Below are positions 25,050 through 34,796 of a DNA stretch of 64,000 nucleotides, piece by piece. The stretch's first letter is position 1. Each line of letters starts with the position of its first letter. Origin of the DNA: Chitinimonas sp. BJYL2. Its GTDB lineage: Bacteria; Pseudomonadota; Gammaproteobacteria; Burkholderiales; Chitinimonadaceae. The translations under genes and the position numbers were made by a program. The notes beneath the pieces are model-generated. The model made no database searches and was not told the origin of the DNA. It saw nothing but the letters and a program-made list of their open reading frames with translations. The stretch spans positions 1 through 64,000 of the forward strand of contig NZ_JANZKW010000004.1 of NCBI RefSeq assembly GCF_027257935.1. Direction: 5' to 3'.

Positions 25050-26645
25050 TTAGGGATTCGGCGCCGGGTTGGCCGGCGCGGCTGGCTCGGCAAGGGCAAC
25101 ACGTTCAACGCGGTAAATCACGCAGTCGGCACCGATTTCCTGCTGGCTGATGACACGCAAGGCCAAATCACCTTCGCGGGTTGCAGGTACACCGTAGGTT
25201 TTACCCAGATCGAGCTGAGGTTTGGCAACGATCAACAAATGATGATTACCGTTAAGCGCTTCCGGGCGCAGATAGAGCCCCAGCAGGTTGTCCCAGGCCT
25301 GTTGCTCAGTGACCATTTCCCACTGCGATACCTTGGCGCGAACGGTAAGGCGTACCGACTCGGGGTCTTTGGCCAGCAGTTGTACGCCAGCCTGCACTTC
25401 GTTCTGCCCACGCGCAATCGCGCGACGCACCAGGCCGATGCGCCAATTGGTGTCGCGGTCAGTCTTCACCCCGATCAGCATGCCCACCTTGACCCAGCCG
25501 CTATGACGGGCAATCTGCAGGCCAACGCCCGTAGCGCTCACATCCTCCACCATGGCCCGTTCCACCGTGGTTTCATTGGTGCGCGTCTTGCTCGGCTGCG
25601 TCGCCTGTATGACCAGACGACGAATCGCGCCAAAGTCGTAGCAGAGAGTCACTGCACCACTGATGGCCGTCCGCTCGGCCTGGCGCTTCACATCGCGGCC
25701 TGTCCAGCGATTCTTGAGATACTTGATGACCGCCAGCGTTTCGGCCAGTTCAAGCTGACCATTCGGGTCCATCTTGGGCGGGACCTTGTGCTGATGCACG
25801 ATCAGGTTCTCCAGTGCCACCAGCTCGATCACTGCGCGCTCAAGCCCATAGTAGAGGCCCTTGCCCTCCATCTTGGTCTGCGTCGGTACACGCGTCAGCA
25901 CTGTGGGAGGATTGTCGTCATCGCCACTGCGACCGAACGGGGTGTTGGCAGAGTGTTGATCGCTCACCTGAATGAAGCTCGCCAGCGTATCGGCAACGCG
26001 GTCGGCAATCAGCAACTGCCGGCCCTGCAGATCGGGCGTCAGGGTGCGGGAAAGCAAAACCAGATGCGCCAATTGCTTCTGCAGCCTGCCGGCTTCGCCA
26101 TCCGCCTTGCCCAACCAGGCGCGGAAGCCGCCACCAAGACCCAGCGAGAACTCCACCGCGGGCTGGATGTCATGCCAAGGCAAACGATCCATCTTGGGTT
26201 CGCGCACGAAACGCACAACATGGTCTCGGCCTACCCAATAGAGCCAGTTCGCCACCACCGCCTGAACCAACGGCGCATTGCCCGGTTTCTTGCCCAGCTC
26301 GGTCAGATCACGGCGTAGCGCATCGCCATAGGCGGCCACAATCACGGAACAGAATGGCACCGTACTCTGAAGCAGCAGGTTCAATCGGGCATGGTTGTGT
26401 TTAGCCTCCACCATGCCAGCCATGGCGGCCTCAAGGATGCCGCGTAGCGTGGGATCAATGGCGCGCAGTATCGTGAGTCCGTCGCGGCGTTTCTCCGCGT
26501 GACGCTGCTCACGACGCAACCACTCGCCCACCGACTGCATAGCCTGCACCGGCGCAAGCGTGGCAGCGCTCTCCACCGTGGCAATGGCACTGCTTAGACG
26601 GGATTCCCTGCCAAAAGGCAGGAGTTGCTTGAATTGATCGAGCAT
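25050..26645 (-). CDS. PilZ-domain protein, likely c-di-GMP receptor
   Basis: A 531-aa protein with a long helical N-terminal part (residues 1-310) of unknown role and a PilZ-like domain from about 315 to 430. The two c-di-GMP binding motifs are visible: R321-x-x-x-R325 (RQAER) and D368-V-S370-A-T-G373 (EDVSATG). The C-terminus is Pro/Ala rich. The arrangement suggests a cytoplasmic response protein coupling c-di-GMP to an unknown output. It heads the unit that includes the rpfE-like gene, recJ and rlmB. ATG at 26645 is chosen over an upstream TTG. No close family name can be given. Confidence 0.6.
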   Translation of the reverse strand: MLDQFKQLLPFGRESRLSSAIATVESAATLAPVQAMQSVGEWLRREQRHAEKRRDGLTILRAIDPTLRGILEAAMAGMVEAKHNHARLNLLLQSTVPFCSVIVAAYGDALRRDLTELGKKPGNAPLVQAVVANWLYWVGRDHVVRFVREPKMDRLPWHDIQPAVEFSLGLGGGFRAWLGKADGEAGRLQKQLAHLVLLSRTLTPDLQGRQLLIADRVADTLASFIQVSDQHSANTPFGRSGDDDNPPTVLTRVPTQTKMEGKGLYYGLERAVIELVALENLIVHQHKVPPKMDPNGQLELAETLAVIKYLKNRWTGRDVKRQAERTAISGAVTLCYDFGAIRRLVIQATQPSKTRTNETTVERAMVEDVSATGVGLQIARHSGWVKVGMLIGVKTDRDTNWRIGLVRRAIARGQNEVQAGVQLLAKDPESVRLTVRAKVSQWEMVTEQQAWDNLLGLYLRPEALNGNHHLLIVAKPQLDLGKTYGVPATREGDLALRVISQQEIGADCVIYRVERVALAEPAAPANPAPNP

Positions 26646-26782
26646 GGGCAACCAGCAAATCGGAATGGTGACAGTTTAACTTGGTCGTCAATCCCCGCCA
26701 GAAGTTTGCACATCAGCGCGGCAGAATCACCGTGCTCTGTGGCACACTTCGCGCTCCCAAACGCAGCGAATTCCTCAGCGTG

Positions 26783-28021
26783 ATGTCTTTTGAATGGCTT
26801 ATCGGCCTGCGCTACACCCGCGCCAAGCGCCGTAATGGCTTTATCTCGTTTATCTCCGCAGCCTCCATGGCCGGCATTGCCCTGGGCGTGATTGCATTGA
26901 TTACCGTGCTGTCTGTCATGAACGGTTTTCAGCGCGAGATCCGTGGCCGCATCCTTGAAGTGGCCTCCCATGTGCAAGCCAGTGGCGATGGCGGCCGACT
27001 CAGCCAGTGGCCACAGGTTGCCGAACGCCTGGGCAAAGAACCCGGCGTGCTAGCAACGGCACCTTATGTGCAGGCGCAAGGACTGGTCTGGGCCAACGGC
27101 AACACGCAAGGCGCGATGGTGCGCGGCGTATTGCCCGCCGACGAGAACCGTGTCGCCGGCATTGGTAAACATATGGTGGCCGGCAAGCTTGAAGCCCTGC
27201 AACCCGGCGAATTCAGCATCGTACTGGGACAGGAATTGGCACGCGCCCTCAATGTAGGCCTGGGTGAAAAGCTCACCATGGCCATACCGCAGGGCAACAT
27301 CACCCCGGCGGGCATGATGCCGCGGCTGCGCAGTTTTACCGTGGTGGGCATCTTCCGCATCGATATGTACCAGTACGATGCCGGCCTCGCCTTTGTGCAC
27401 CTGGCCGATGCCCAGCGCCTATATCGACTTGGCGACGCCGTCAGCGGTGTGCGCCTGAAGATCGACGATCCGCTCGCGGCGCCCGAGATGGCTGCCCGCA
27501 TCCAGCAACGCAATCCCGGCCTGTGGATGAGCGACTGGACCATGGAAAACGCCAACTACTTCCGTGCGGTGCAAGTCGAAAAACGCATGATGTTCCTGAT
27601 CCTGACGCTGATCGTGGCGATTGCTGCTTTCAACCTGGTTTCAAGCCTGGTCATGACAGTGACCGACAAACAAGCCGACATCGCCATCCTGCGCACCTTG
27701 GGTGCCAGCCCGGCCAGCATCCTCAAGATCTTCGTGATTCAGGGTGCCAGCATCGGCATCGTCGGCACCGTGGTTGGCGTCGTGGGGGGCGTGCTGCTGG
27801 CGATGAACGTGGGCAATGTGATCGGATTCTTCGAGAACCTCGTCGGCGCCAAGGTGCTCTCGCCGCAGGTGTACCTGATTTCCGAGCTACCCAGCGAGGT
27901 ACTGCCCGGCGACGTCGGCCTGATCGCCACGATATCGCTACTGCTTTCGTTTGCCGCCACGCTTTACCCGAGCTGGCGCGCATCACGCATCAACCCTGCC
28001 GAGGCGCTGCGCTATGAGTGA
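26783..28021 (+). CDS. lolC: Lipoprotein-releasing ABC permease LolC/LolE
   Basis: A 412-aa permease of the Lol system that extracts lipoproteins from the inner membrane for transport to LolA. The N-terminal part [34 protein letters not shown] is the family signature with the first membrane segment. A large periplasmic domain follows, then three membrane segments in the C-terminal third ([20 protein letters not shown] and later). The ATG at 26783 fits the family; a longer frame upstream is not needed. Its stop overlaps the lolD start by 8 bases. Only one permease gene is present, so this may be a homodimeric LolF-type system or LolE may be elsewhere. Confidence 0.93.
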   Translation: MSFEWLIGLRYTRAKRRNGFISFISAASMAGIALGVIALITVLSVMNGFQREIRGRILEVASHVQASGDGGRLSQWPQVAERLGKEPGVLATAPYVQAQGLVWANGNTQGAMVRGVLPADENRVAGIGKHMVAGKLEALQPGEFSIVLGQELARALNVGLGEKLTMAIPQGNITPAGMMPRLRSFTVVGIFRIDMYQYDAGLAFVHLADAQRLYRLGDAVSGVRLKIDDPLAAPEMAARIQQRNPGLWMSDWTMENANYFRAVQVEKRMMFLILTLIVAIAAFNLVSSLVMTVTDKQADIAILRTLGASPASILKIFVIQGASIGIVGTVVGVVGGVLLAMNVGNVIGFFENLVGAKVLSPQVYLISELPSEVLPGDVGLIATISLLLSFAATLYPSWRASRINPAEALRYE

Positions 28022-28703
28022 GCCGATCCTCTCGGAAACGATCCTTTCGGCACGGGGCCTGAGCCGCACCTACCCCGATCTCGACGTGCCCGTGCTGGGC
28101 AGTGTGGATATCGATATCCATCGTGGCGAACAACTGGCGATTGTGGGCGCGTCGGGTTCGGGCAAGAGCACCTTGCTCCACTTGCTGGGCGCACTCGACA
28201 CGCCCAGTGCCGGCAGCTTGACCATAGCCGGCGACGATCCGTTCAAACTGTCCGAATCGCGCCGCAGTGCACTGCGCAACCGGATGATGGGCTTCGTCTA
28301 CCAGTTCCATCATCTGCTACCCGAGTTCAGCGCGCTGGAGAACGTGGCCATGCCGCTGCTGATCCGGCGCGAGAGCCGCGCCGTAGCCCATGAGCGTGCC
28401 GCAGCGATGCTGGCACAGGTTGGCCTGGGCCACCGGCTCGATCACAAGCCGGGTGAACTCTCGGGCGGCGAGCGCCAACGGGCCGCCATGGCACGCGCGC
28501 TGGTCACTGAGCCGGCCATACTCCTGGCCGACGAGCCCACCGGCAATCTGGATCGCAAGACCGCGCAACAGATCTTCGAGCTGATGCTGGATCTCAATAC
28601 CCGACTCGGCACCGCCCTGGTCATCGTCACCCACGACATGGAACTGGCCGCCCGTACTGGCCGCGTGCTGACACTCGCCGACGGCAATCTGCAATCACAC
28701 TGA
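28014..28703 (+). CDS. lolD: Lipoprotein-releasing ABC ATPase LolD
   Basis: A 229-aa ATPase with Walker [11 protein letters not shown]-loop [11 protein letters not shown], signature [15 protein letters not shown], Walker [12 protein letters not shown] and a switch His in VTHDMEL. The [14 protein letters not shown] stretch is the LolD-specific motif. It powers the LolC permease. Its start overlaps lolC, so the two are co-translated. serB follows after 6 bases and is probably in the same transcript. Confidence 0.96.
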   Translation: MSEPILSETILSARGLSRTYPDLDVPVLGSVDIDIHRGEQLAIVGASGSGKSTLLHLLGALDTPSAGSLTIAGDDPFKLSESRRSALRNRMMGFVYQFHHLLPEFSALENVAMPLLIRRESRAVAHERAAAMLAQVGLGHRLDHKPGELSGGERQRAAMARALVTEPAILLADEPTGNLDRKTAQQIFELMLDLNTRLGTALVIVTHDMELAARTGRVLTLADGNLQSH

Positions 28704-28709
28704 ACCGCC

Positions 28710-29564
28710 ATGCAAAAACTCGTCATCCAGGCGACCGAGATCGCCACCCAGCACCTCAAGCAGCTCGCCCATCTGATCGGCGCTACCCAGATCGACGCCG
28801 TGCGCCCCGGCCAACTGGGCCATCAGGCTTTCAAGCTCAGCCCAGCCGATCCTGCCAAGCTAGCCGAGGTGGCGACATTCTGCGACGAAGCCGCTTACGA
28901 CTATGCGCTGCTCCCCGCCAACGCCACGCTGGCTGATATCGGCCTGGTGGTCATGGATATGGATTCGACGCTGATCACCATCGAGTGCATCGACGAAATC
29001 GCCGATATGCAGGGCATCAAGCCGCAAGTGGCCGCCATTACCGCGCGCTCCATGCGGGGCGAGCTGGATTTTCGCCAGAGCCTCACTGAACGTGTGGCAC
29101 TGCTCGCAGGCTTGCCGGTAACCGCACTCGACGCGGTGTACACCGAGCGGCTCAAACTGATGCAGGGTGCAGAAACCATGCTGCGCGTCCTGCACGGAGT
29201 CGGCGTACGCAGCCTGCTGATTTCAGGCGGTTTCACCTTCTTTACCGAGCGCTTGCAAACCCGCCTGAACCTGAGCCACACCATCGCCAACGAGCTGGAA
29301 GTCATCGATGGCAAGCTCACCGGCCGGGTGCTCGGCGACATTGTGGATGCCCAGCGCAAGGCCGACGAGCTAGTCCGCATGCGCGATGAACTCGGTTTGC
29401 GCGCGGATCAGGTGATCGCCATGGGCGACGGCGCCAACGATCTGCTGATGCTGGCAGCCGCCGGTTACGGCATTGCCTGCCATGCCAAGCCGGTGGTCCA
29501 GGCCCAGGCGCGCTTTGCGATCAACCACACCGGGTTGGATGCGGCGTTGGCGTACTTCGACTGA
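28710..29564 (+). CDS. serB: Phosphoserine phosphatase SerB
   Basis: A 284-aa HAD enzyme that makes L-serine from phosphoserine. It has the nucleophile motif D83-M-D85-S-T-L-I, ISGGFTFFTERL (motif II), and GDGANDLLMLAAAGYGIACHAKP (motif III). The N-terminal 75 residues match the ACT-like region seen in proteobacterial SerB. It starts 6 bases after lolD. A weak dyad TGCTGC-TTA-GCAGCA (29567-29581) lies right after the stop and may help termination. Confidence 0.95.
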   Translation: MQKLVIQATEIATQHLKQLAHLIGATQIDAVRPGQLGHQAFKLSPADPAKLAEVATFCDEAAYDYALLPANATLADIGLVVMDMDSTLITIECIDEIADMQGIKPQVAAITARSMRGELDFRQSLTERVALLAGLPVTALDAVYTERLKLMQGAETMLRVLHGVGVRSLLISGGFTFFTERLQTRLNLSHTIANELEVIDGKLTGRVLGDIVDAQRKADELVRMRDELGLRADQVIAMGDGANDLLMLAAAGYGIACHAKPVVQAQARFAINHTGLDAALAYFD

Positions 29565-29772
29565 GTTGCTGCTTAGCAGCATTTGAAGCACATCACCAGT
29601 ACAGCAAAACAGCGTATTTTCAACAAGTTATTTAAAATCAATCAGATAGAGCATCTACTTTAGATTGCCGCTCACGACAAATGGTGGCGTTTTGTTGTTG
29701 CACCGCACAAAACTACACACCAGAATGGTTACGTCATTCACGAGATGACTTGTCATTCAAAGGAGCGTCACG
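29565..29772. other. AT-rich intergenic region before a small ORF
   Basis: About 200 bp, distinctly AT-rich, with a small dyad after serB and GTCAT-N7-ATGAC at 29732-29748 next to a repeat of GTCATTCA. It probably holds the promoter of the small gene at 29773; no clear -35/-10 pair stands out. Confidence 0.35.
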
Positions 29773-29967
29773 ATGATCCTGCCTACCGGTTTTACCCACG
29801 CCTTCGTGGATTTCCTGTCCCGCCTGGAACTCGCCACCTACCCGGCTGCCCTTTCGCCCAGCGAGTATCGCTATCCCGATAGCGTTCATGACGAAGGCTT
29901 GAAGGCCGACCCTTACTGCGCCGCACAGGCCGGCACACCTGTCTACACCCAGATCAGCTACCGCTGA
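29773..29967 (+). CDS. Small 64-aa protein of unknown function
   Basis: A small ORF starting MILPTGFTHAFVDFLSRLEL and ending TPVYTQISYR. It is supported by a near-ideal ribosome binding site, AAAGGAG, 7 bases before the ATG, and by an AT-rich leader that looks like a promoter region. There is no signal peptide, membrane segment or known motif; it has one Cys and several Tyr-Pro pairs. It lies between serB and a convergent alpha/beta hydrolase. I do not recognise it, and it may be lineage-specific. Confidence 0.5.
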   Translation: MILPTGFTHAFVDFLSRLELATYPAALSPSEYRYPDSVHDEGLKADPYCAAQAGTPVYTQISYR

Positions 29968-29985
29968 GTAACCCATTGCTAGCCG

Positions 29986-30888
29986 TCATGGCGCGCACAG
30001 GAACACGGCAATCCGCTCGGCCACTTCAGCGGGCGCATCATGATGCATATTGTGGCCACCGTGGCCGAGCACCGCATAGTCCAGCGAAGCAAAGCAGGCA
30101 CGCCTTGCTGCAAACTGATCCGGCGTTTCAGCGAGCCACTTGAGCATCGGCGTCTCCTGCGCGGCCAGCCACAGCACCCTGGCCTGCACCTCGCGCCAGC
30201 AGGCCTGCGCCTCCTCAAGTCGATAGAGCACAGGATTCACCCACTTGTGACGTGGATCGGCGCGGTAATGCACCTGGCCGTCACGCTGTTCGGCCAGTTG
30301 CGTCGCCAGCCAGAGCGATTGCTGTGGACTCAGGCCGGGGGAATTGCGGCGTACCCGCTGCGCCATATCGGCCATATCCGCACGCGGCCAGATTGCTGCA
30401 TCGACACGCCGTTGATCGAGCCAGCGCCGGTAGCGCGCCGGTGCATCATCGGGCTGCGTTGCCGGCAATCCAAAGCCTTCCAGCGATACCAGTTTACGCA
30501 CCCGCTCGGGCCGGATACCCGCGTACAGGCAGGCAATGATACCGCCCATGCTGTGGCCCACCAGCGTTACCGGGGTATCGCCGCCCAAGGCATCAAGCAT
30601 GGCATCCAGATCCGCCAGATAGTCCGGAAAATAGTAGCTCTCGCTCGCCCAGTCGCTGCCGCCAAAGCCGCGCATATCGGGCGCCACCAATTGGTAATCG
30701 AGCAAGCTGGCCGGCGCGGCATCGAGCATGAACTGGAAAGTCGCAGCGCAGTCCATCCAGCCGTGCAGCAAGATCAGCAAGGGGCCATCGCGCCGGCCCC
30801 AGCGCCTTAACTGGTACTGGCGGCCGTGCAGCGTGAGCGATTCGATTGTGGCGGGATAGACAGGTGTGTAGACGGACATGGCGGGCAT
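29986..30888 (-). CDS. Alpha/beta hydrolase
   Basis: A 300-aa protein with the oxyanion loop LILLHGWMDCAATFQF, DMRGFGGSDWA, nucleophile elbow VGHSMGGIIACLYAG and a late GHGGHNMHHD with the catalytic His. This pattern fits the general esterase/epoxide-hydrolase-like group; a DH-type nucleophile is absent (Ser instead), so it is an esterase or thioesterase rather than a dehalogenase. Two ATGs (30888 and 30879) are possible. It lies just upstream of nothing else on this strand and converges with the small ORF. Confidence 0.75.
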   Translation of the reverse strand: MPAMSVYTPVYPATIESLTLHGRQYQLRRWGRRDGPLLILLHGWMDCAATFQFMLDAAPASLLDYQLVAPDMRGFGGSDWASESYYFPDYLADLDAMLDALGGDTPVTLVGHSMGGIIACLYAGIRPERVRKLVSLEGFGLPATQPDDAPARYRRWLDQRRVDAAIWPRADMADMAQRVRRNSPGLSPQQSLWLATQLAEQRDGQVHYRADPRHKWVNPVLYRLEEAQACWREVQARVLWLAAQETPMLKWLAETPDQFAARRACFASLDYAVLGHGGHNMHHDAPAEVAERIAVFLCAP

Positions 30889-30948
30889 CGGCGTTGGGCG
30901 TGATGGCAGATTACCATCCGCGCCCGCAAACGATGCCGCCGATGCGGA

Positions 30949-33492
30949 TCAGGCGGCTTGGGCCTGGAACATGCCGATCATGCTGCTGACCGCACGCTCT
31001 ACTGATGGTCCGCTTTCGATCAGGCTGGCATCGCCGCGACGGAACATTTCGATCAGTTCCTGCAAGGTGAATTCCAAACCATTCTCGCCCTGACGATTGG
31101 TAAACAGGAAGCGGCTCTTGCGCGGACTCACCCAAGCTAGCTTGGCGCGAGTGAGGTTACCGTCTTCATCGGTAAACTCCACCCACGCACCGCGCTTGAG
31201 CTGATTGCTGACCACATCGTCGTAGTCCTGGTATTTATCCAGGCCCGCATCCCAGGCAAGGTTGCTGTTCGACAGCTCGAAGCCCGAAGTACCAGACTCC
31301 ATGTCCACTGCGGGCAAATCGCCCAGCCCGAGGTCAAAACCGGTTTGCGGTGGTGCCAGATTGATCTGCGCTACCACAGGAGCCGGAGGTACGGCAGGCG
31401 TCGGCGCAGGCGGCGGTGCAGCAGTACCGATGACCACCTGCCCCGGCACCCATTCCTGAGGCGCCGGCGCGGCAGGCGGCTCGCCTTGCTTGAGGCCGGA
31501 CTTGATCGCATTGGCATGGCTATGCACCAGCTCGGCAAAGAACGCTTCGCGTTCAGCCCGATCCACGCCCGCATCCTCGGTTGCCCGCTCAAGACGACGC
31601 AACAGCTTGGGCAGCAGGTTGACCAGCTTGAGGCGCTCTTCCACGCCAACCTTGGGCGTGACGCTCCAGCACAGGTCGTCAAATGCCTGAATGGCGTCGG
31701 GCCAAGCCTGGGGCTCGGTATCGTTCACCCGGGCGGCATGCCGCAAGACGATCTGCCACTGGTTACGCGCAAAATCACGGATCAGGTCGGGCAGCTCGCC
31801 AGCCGCGAGCAGTTTCTGGCTGATGGCATGCTCGGCCTGCTTGGCCGCCAGCTCCTCGCGTTCGGCAGCAGCGAGTTCGGCAGCCGCCGCTTCCGCGCTC
31901 TCGTCGGCGCGCAGCTCTTCCTCGACCAGAAACTGTTCCAGCTCGGTGAACGTCTGATCGAACAGGTCGATGTTCTCATCGAACTCCACCACGATGCGTT
32001 CAACCAGGGCGGCAATCTTGCGGTAGAGACGATCATCCAGACCGTCAGCCTCGTCCCAGCCCAGCGCGGCTTCAGCCAGGCGATCCAGCAGACGACGGGT
32101 GGGATGCTGCTTGCGGGCGAAGAACTTGCTGTCGAGCATCGCCACCTTGAGCACCGGAATCTGCAGGCGCCCGATCAGCGCCTTCATGGGCGCCGGGATG
32201 TTGCGATCATCGAACAGGTTGTCGAACAACATGGCCACGATATCGATGGTCATGGCATCGACGTGACCCAGCGAGTTCGCCAGGTTGGTAGTCTTGATCT
32301 GATGCAGGATATTGGCAGACCCAGCGGCAAGCGCATGGGCATCCAGTTCGCCCGGATCACTCAGGGCGCTTTCGATACGGCCCTGCTGAAGCAAGTTCAG
32401 CGTGTCAAGAAAGCTTTGCCCGACATTACCCTGCCAGACCGGTGCAGGCTGTGCTTCCTGTGCGGCAGCTGAGCCACCACCGAGCAGGCCGGGTTGGCCC
32501 TGCATCATCTGCATCTGGTTCAGGCTGAGCAACTGCTGCAGCACGCCCAGCAGCTCTTGCTCGTTACCTACCGCATACGCGGGCAGATCGGAGCCCGCCG
32601 CCTGCGATTGGGCAAACCCGCCCGCACCGAATCCGACTTGCGAAGCATAGTTGGCAACGAGCTGAGCCGGGTCCATCTCTGTGCCCGCCGCACCTTGGCC
32701 CTGCCCTGGAGATGCAGGATCGCTGCGGCGAGGTTGATTGGGCGCACGGCGGCGGAAACCCGCCTTGGGCAACACTGGCATGATGTTGCGCTGGACCAGA
32801 AAGCTATTGAGCTTCTGGTAAACATTCGGGACGTTCTCGGCCGCCAGCTGCTCGAACTGGCGCAAGACCAAAAGTCGGACATTCATGTCCGACTCGATCT
32901 TCATGCACGCATTACGGAAAGCATCCACCACGGCCTGCGGGCTCATGGGGTTATCTTCGCGGCTCTCTTCCGGCAGCTGCATCAGGTGGCCGATGCGGAA
33001 GTTCAGCGCATTGAGTTCATCGCCCAGCTTGGATTTGAGCTTGGTCGCAATATTGGCGGCGGCGAGATCTTCCTCGTGCTCGTCCTCGGCAACCAGAGAG
33101 AGTTCCAGATTGTCGAAGTCCAGCTTGTCAAAGCTGGCAGCTTCTTTCTTGTTGCCCTTCATGGCACGGTCGAAGCCCTCGACAAAGCGGCGGCGGAACT
33201 CTGCTTCAATCTCGCTGCGGCGCGTCTGGGCATGACTGCGCGCTTCCATGTACATATTGTAGGAGTCGCGATCGAGGGCCTTATCCGCCAGATCGAACAG
33301 CGATTCCTCGATGCGGTCGAGCATCGTCTTGAGCGACTTGGACAGCAAATCGGCTGCCAAATCACGGCAAGACATCAACATGTTCAGGGATTCAGGCTTC
33401 TGGTCCATCGCTCGCGCTTGGCCCGCCGCCCGGACGCGACTATTTGCCGCCCCAGGAAGAGAGGTAGTGAGGTTCAAATCGGCTGCACTCAT
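30949..33492 (-). CDS. DUF1631 family protein
   Basis: An 847-aa protein of the DUF1631 family, common in beta- and gammaproteobacteria. The opening CRDLAADLLSKSLKTMLDRIEESLFDLADKA is typical, then long helical and coiled regions, an acidic linker, a Pro/Ala-rich stretch (APPPAPTPAVPPAPVV), and a small C-terminal beta domain GAWVEFTDEDGNLTRAKLAWVSP that resembles PilZ or SH3-like barrels. The ATG at 33492 has GGAG 8 bases upstream; the frame is open further upstream but not coding-like. The role is unknown; a link to c-di-GMP signalling or surface behaviour has been suggested for relatives. Confidence 0.85.
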   Translation of the reverse strand: MSAADLNLTTSLPGAANSRVRAAGQARAMDQKPESLNMLMSCRDLAADLLSKSLKTMLDRIEESLFDLADKALDRDSYNMYMEARSHAQTRRSEIEAEFRRRFVEGFDRAMKGNKKEAASFDKLDFDNLELSLVAEDEHEEDLAAANIATKLKSKLGDELNALNFRIGHLMQLPEESREDNPMSPQAVVDAFRNACMKIESDMNVRLLVLRQFEQLAAENVPNVYQKLNSFLVQRNIMPVLPKAGFRRRAPNQPRRSDPASPGQGQGAAGTEMDPAQLVANYASQVGFGAGGFAQSQAAGSDLPAYAVGNEQELLGVLQQLLSLNQMQMMQGQPGLLGGGSAAAQEAQPAPVWQGNVGQSFLDTLNLLQQGRIESALSDPGELDAHALAAGSANILHQIKTTNLANSLGHVDAMTIDIVAMLFDNLFDDRNIPAPMKALIGRLQIPVLKVAMLDSKFFARKQHPTRRLLDRLAEAALGWDEADGLDDRLYRKIAALVERIVVEFDENIDLFDQTFTELEQFLVEEELRADESAEAAAAELAAAEREELAAKQAEHAISQKLLAAGELPDLIRDFARNQWQIVLRHAARVNDTEPQAWPDAIQAFDDLCWSVTPKVGVEERLKLVNLLPKLLRRLERATEDAGVDRAEREAFFAELVHSHANAIKSGLKQGEPPAAPAPQEWVPGQVVIGTAAPPPAPTPAVPPAPVVAQINLAPPQTGFDLGLGDLPAVDMESGTSGFELSNSNLAWDAGLDKYQDYDDVVSNQLKRGAWVEFTDEDGNLTRAKLAWVSPRKSRFLFTNRQGENGLEFTLQELIEMFRRGDASLIESGPSVERAVSSMIGMFQAQAA

Positions 33493-33804
33493 CGCGGTTC
33501 TCCAGCCTCCGCAACGGGCCCCATCGATCGCATGGTAGCACCGCACGGCGATTGCGCATGACCAAGGGAGCGAACCGACGGCTGGAACACTCACCGCCGG
33601 GTGTGTGATCAGATGAATCCGTCGTATCTGGCTGCTCGCCTGCCCACTCCATAACATGCTCTCGGCATGAATACGGAATATAAGTGCATGGTAATTTTCA
33701 TGGAAATTAACGTCAATCGATACAGAAATCACGCGAATAAATCATGGTAACCACATGATTAATATCGATTAATCCAATAATACAATCCATGCCAACGGCA
33801 TGAA
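33493..33804. other. AT-rich intergenic region upstream of DUF1631
   Basis: About 310 bp with an AT-rich half (33650-33804). It contains the dyad CATGCC-AAC-GGCATG (near 33789-33803), which may end the upstream hydrolase transcript, and an ATTAAT-ATCG-ATTAAT palindrome near 33757-33772. A candidate promoter for the DUF1631 gene is listed separately. Confidence 0.4.
33688..33716 (-). promoter_or_regulatory. Candidate sigma-70 promoter for the DUF1631 gene
   Basis: On the minus strand TTGACG and TACCAT are 17 bp apart, within the AT-rich part of the gap, about 190 bp before the DUF1631 start. Confidence 0.35.
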
Positions 33805-34743
33805 TCATATATCGGCAGGCTGTGGATAAGCAATTCCATGCTGCTTTATCCAATCCAACACCTGTGGATAGACCTCCTGCTCGGCCTGCGGATGGGTCAA
33901 CATGTCGATGTGGTCGTAGTCGCGCGACAGCCCCGCCTTGCGTGCCAGCAGGCGTATCTCCCTATCGTGCTCCCCCGACTCCTGCGCAAAACGGCGCACG
34001 TCTGCTTCATGGCCGCGAACCGGGTCATTTCCGCCCGCCAGATACAGGGTGGGCGGCAAGCGCTGGTCATTCAGGGCGCGGTGATAGTCAAAGCCGTCAG
34101 TATCATCAATCCAGGTATGGGCTCTTACCCACTGCTGGCTCTGCTGCAAGCTGCGGCGGGTTTCGTTATCCGCACCAAGCCGCAAGCGGTTTGCCGGCAG
34201 GTAGCCCCGGCGCCATGCCACCCACTTGGCGAGCCGATGCCAGACCAGTTCGATTTCAATCAGACGTGCCCAGTTCCAAACCCGTATGGCCCGCTTGCTG
34301 CCCAGATAAATGGATGCGGCCACCCGAGACGCCCATGCAGGATGCCTTGCCAGAAAAGCGGTAAGCAGCACCCCGCCCCAAGAGTGCCCAACCAGATACA
34401 CCGGAATACCGCCCCGCAGGCGGGTGATTTCTGCCATCGCCGCAGGAAGATCAACGCATAGCGTCTCGAACTGGCCATGGGTATCTCCCGCGCGAATGGG
34501 CGGCTCAGACAGCCCACGGCCGCGCATGTCCAGCATGTAGACATCCAGCCCCTGGGCCGCGAGCCAGGGGCCCAAGCCTTTGCCACGTTCACTGTAGAAG
34601 GTCCGCGCGTTGGCGATGGCACCATGCAGCATCAACACGGCCGGCCCGGCACCCGGAATATGACGGAGGTGCACACGAACGCCCGGTGCCACATCAAGAA
34701 ATCGGGACGACTGCGGTAGAGAGGCGGGGTCGATCTGGGTCAT
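33805..34743 (-). CDS. Alpha/beta hydrolase
   Basis: A 312-aa hydrolase with VLMLHGAIANARTFYS, DMRGRGLSEPP, nucleophile elbow VGHSWGGVLLTAFLA and a late YDHIDMLTHPQA supplying the catalytic His. GHSWGG is common in lysophospholipase/esterase-like members. It stands alone, with its own promoter presumably in the 50 bp before it or within the upstream gene. Substrate is unknown. Confidence 0.75.
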   Translation of the reverse strand: MTQIDPASLPQSSRFLDVAPGVRVHLRHIPGAGPAVLMLHGAIANARTFYSERGKGLGPWLAAQGLDVYMLDMRGRGLSEPPIRAGDTHGQFETLCVDLPAAMAEITRLRGGIPVYLVGHSWGGVLLTAFLARHPAWASRVAASIYLGSKRAIRVWNWARLIEIELVWHRLAKWVAWRRGYLPANRLRLGADNETRRSLQQSQQWVRAHTWIDDTDGFDYHRALNDQRLPPTLYLAGGNDPVRGHEADVRRFAQESGEHDREIRLLARKAGLSRDYDHIDMLTHPQAEQEVYPQVLDWIKQHGIAYPQPADI

Positions 34744-34796
34744 GGCAACTCAAGCAAGCGATTGATTGACCATCCTAGGGAAGATCCGGCGTCAAC

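Noticed and set aside
24450-26318. Very long plus-strand open frame (over 600 codons) opposite the PilZ and rpfE-like genes
   Set aside because: It is antisense to two recognisable minus-strand genes, has no ribosome site, and its residue make-up (Gln, His, Arg, Ala heavy) is that of a GC-rich shadow frame.
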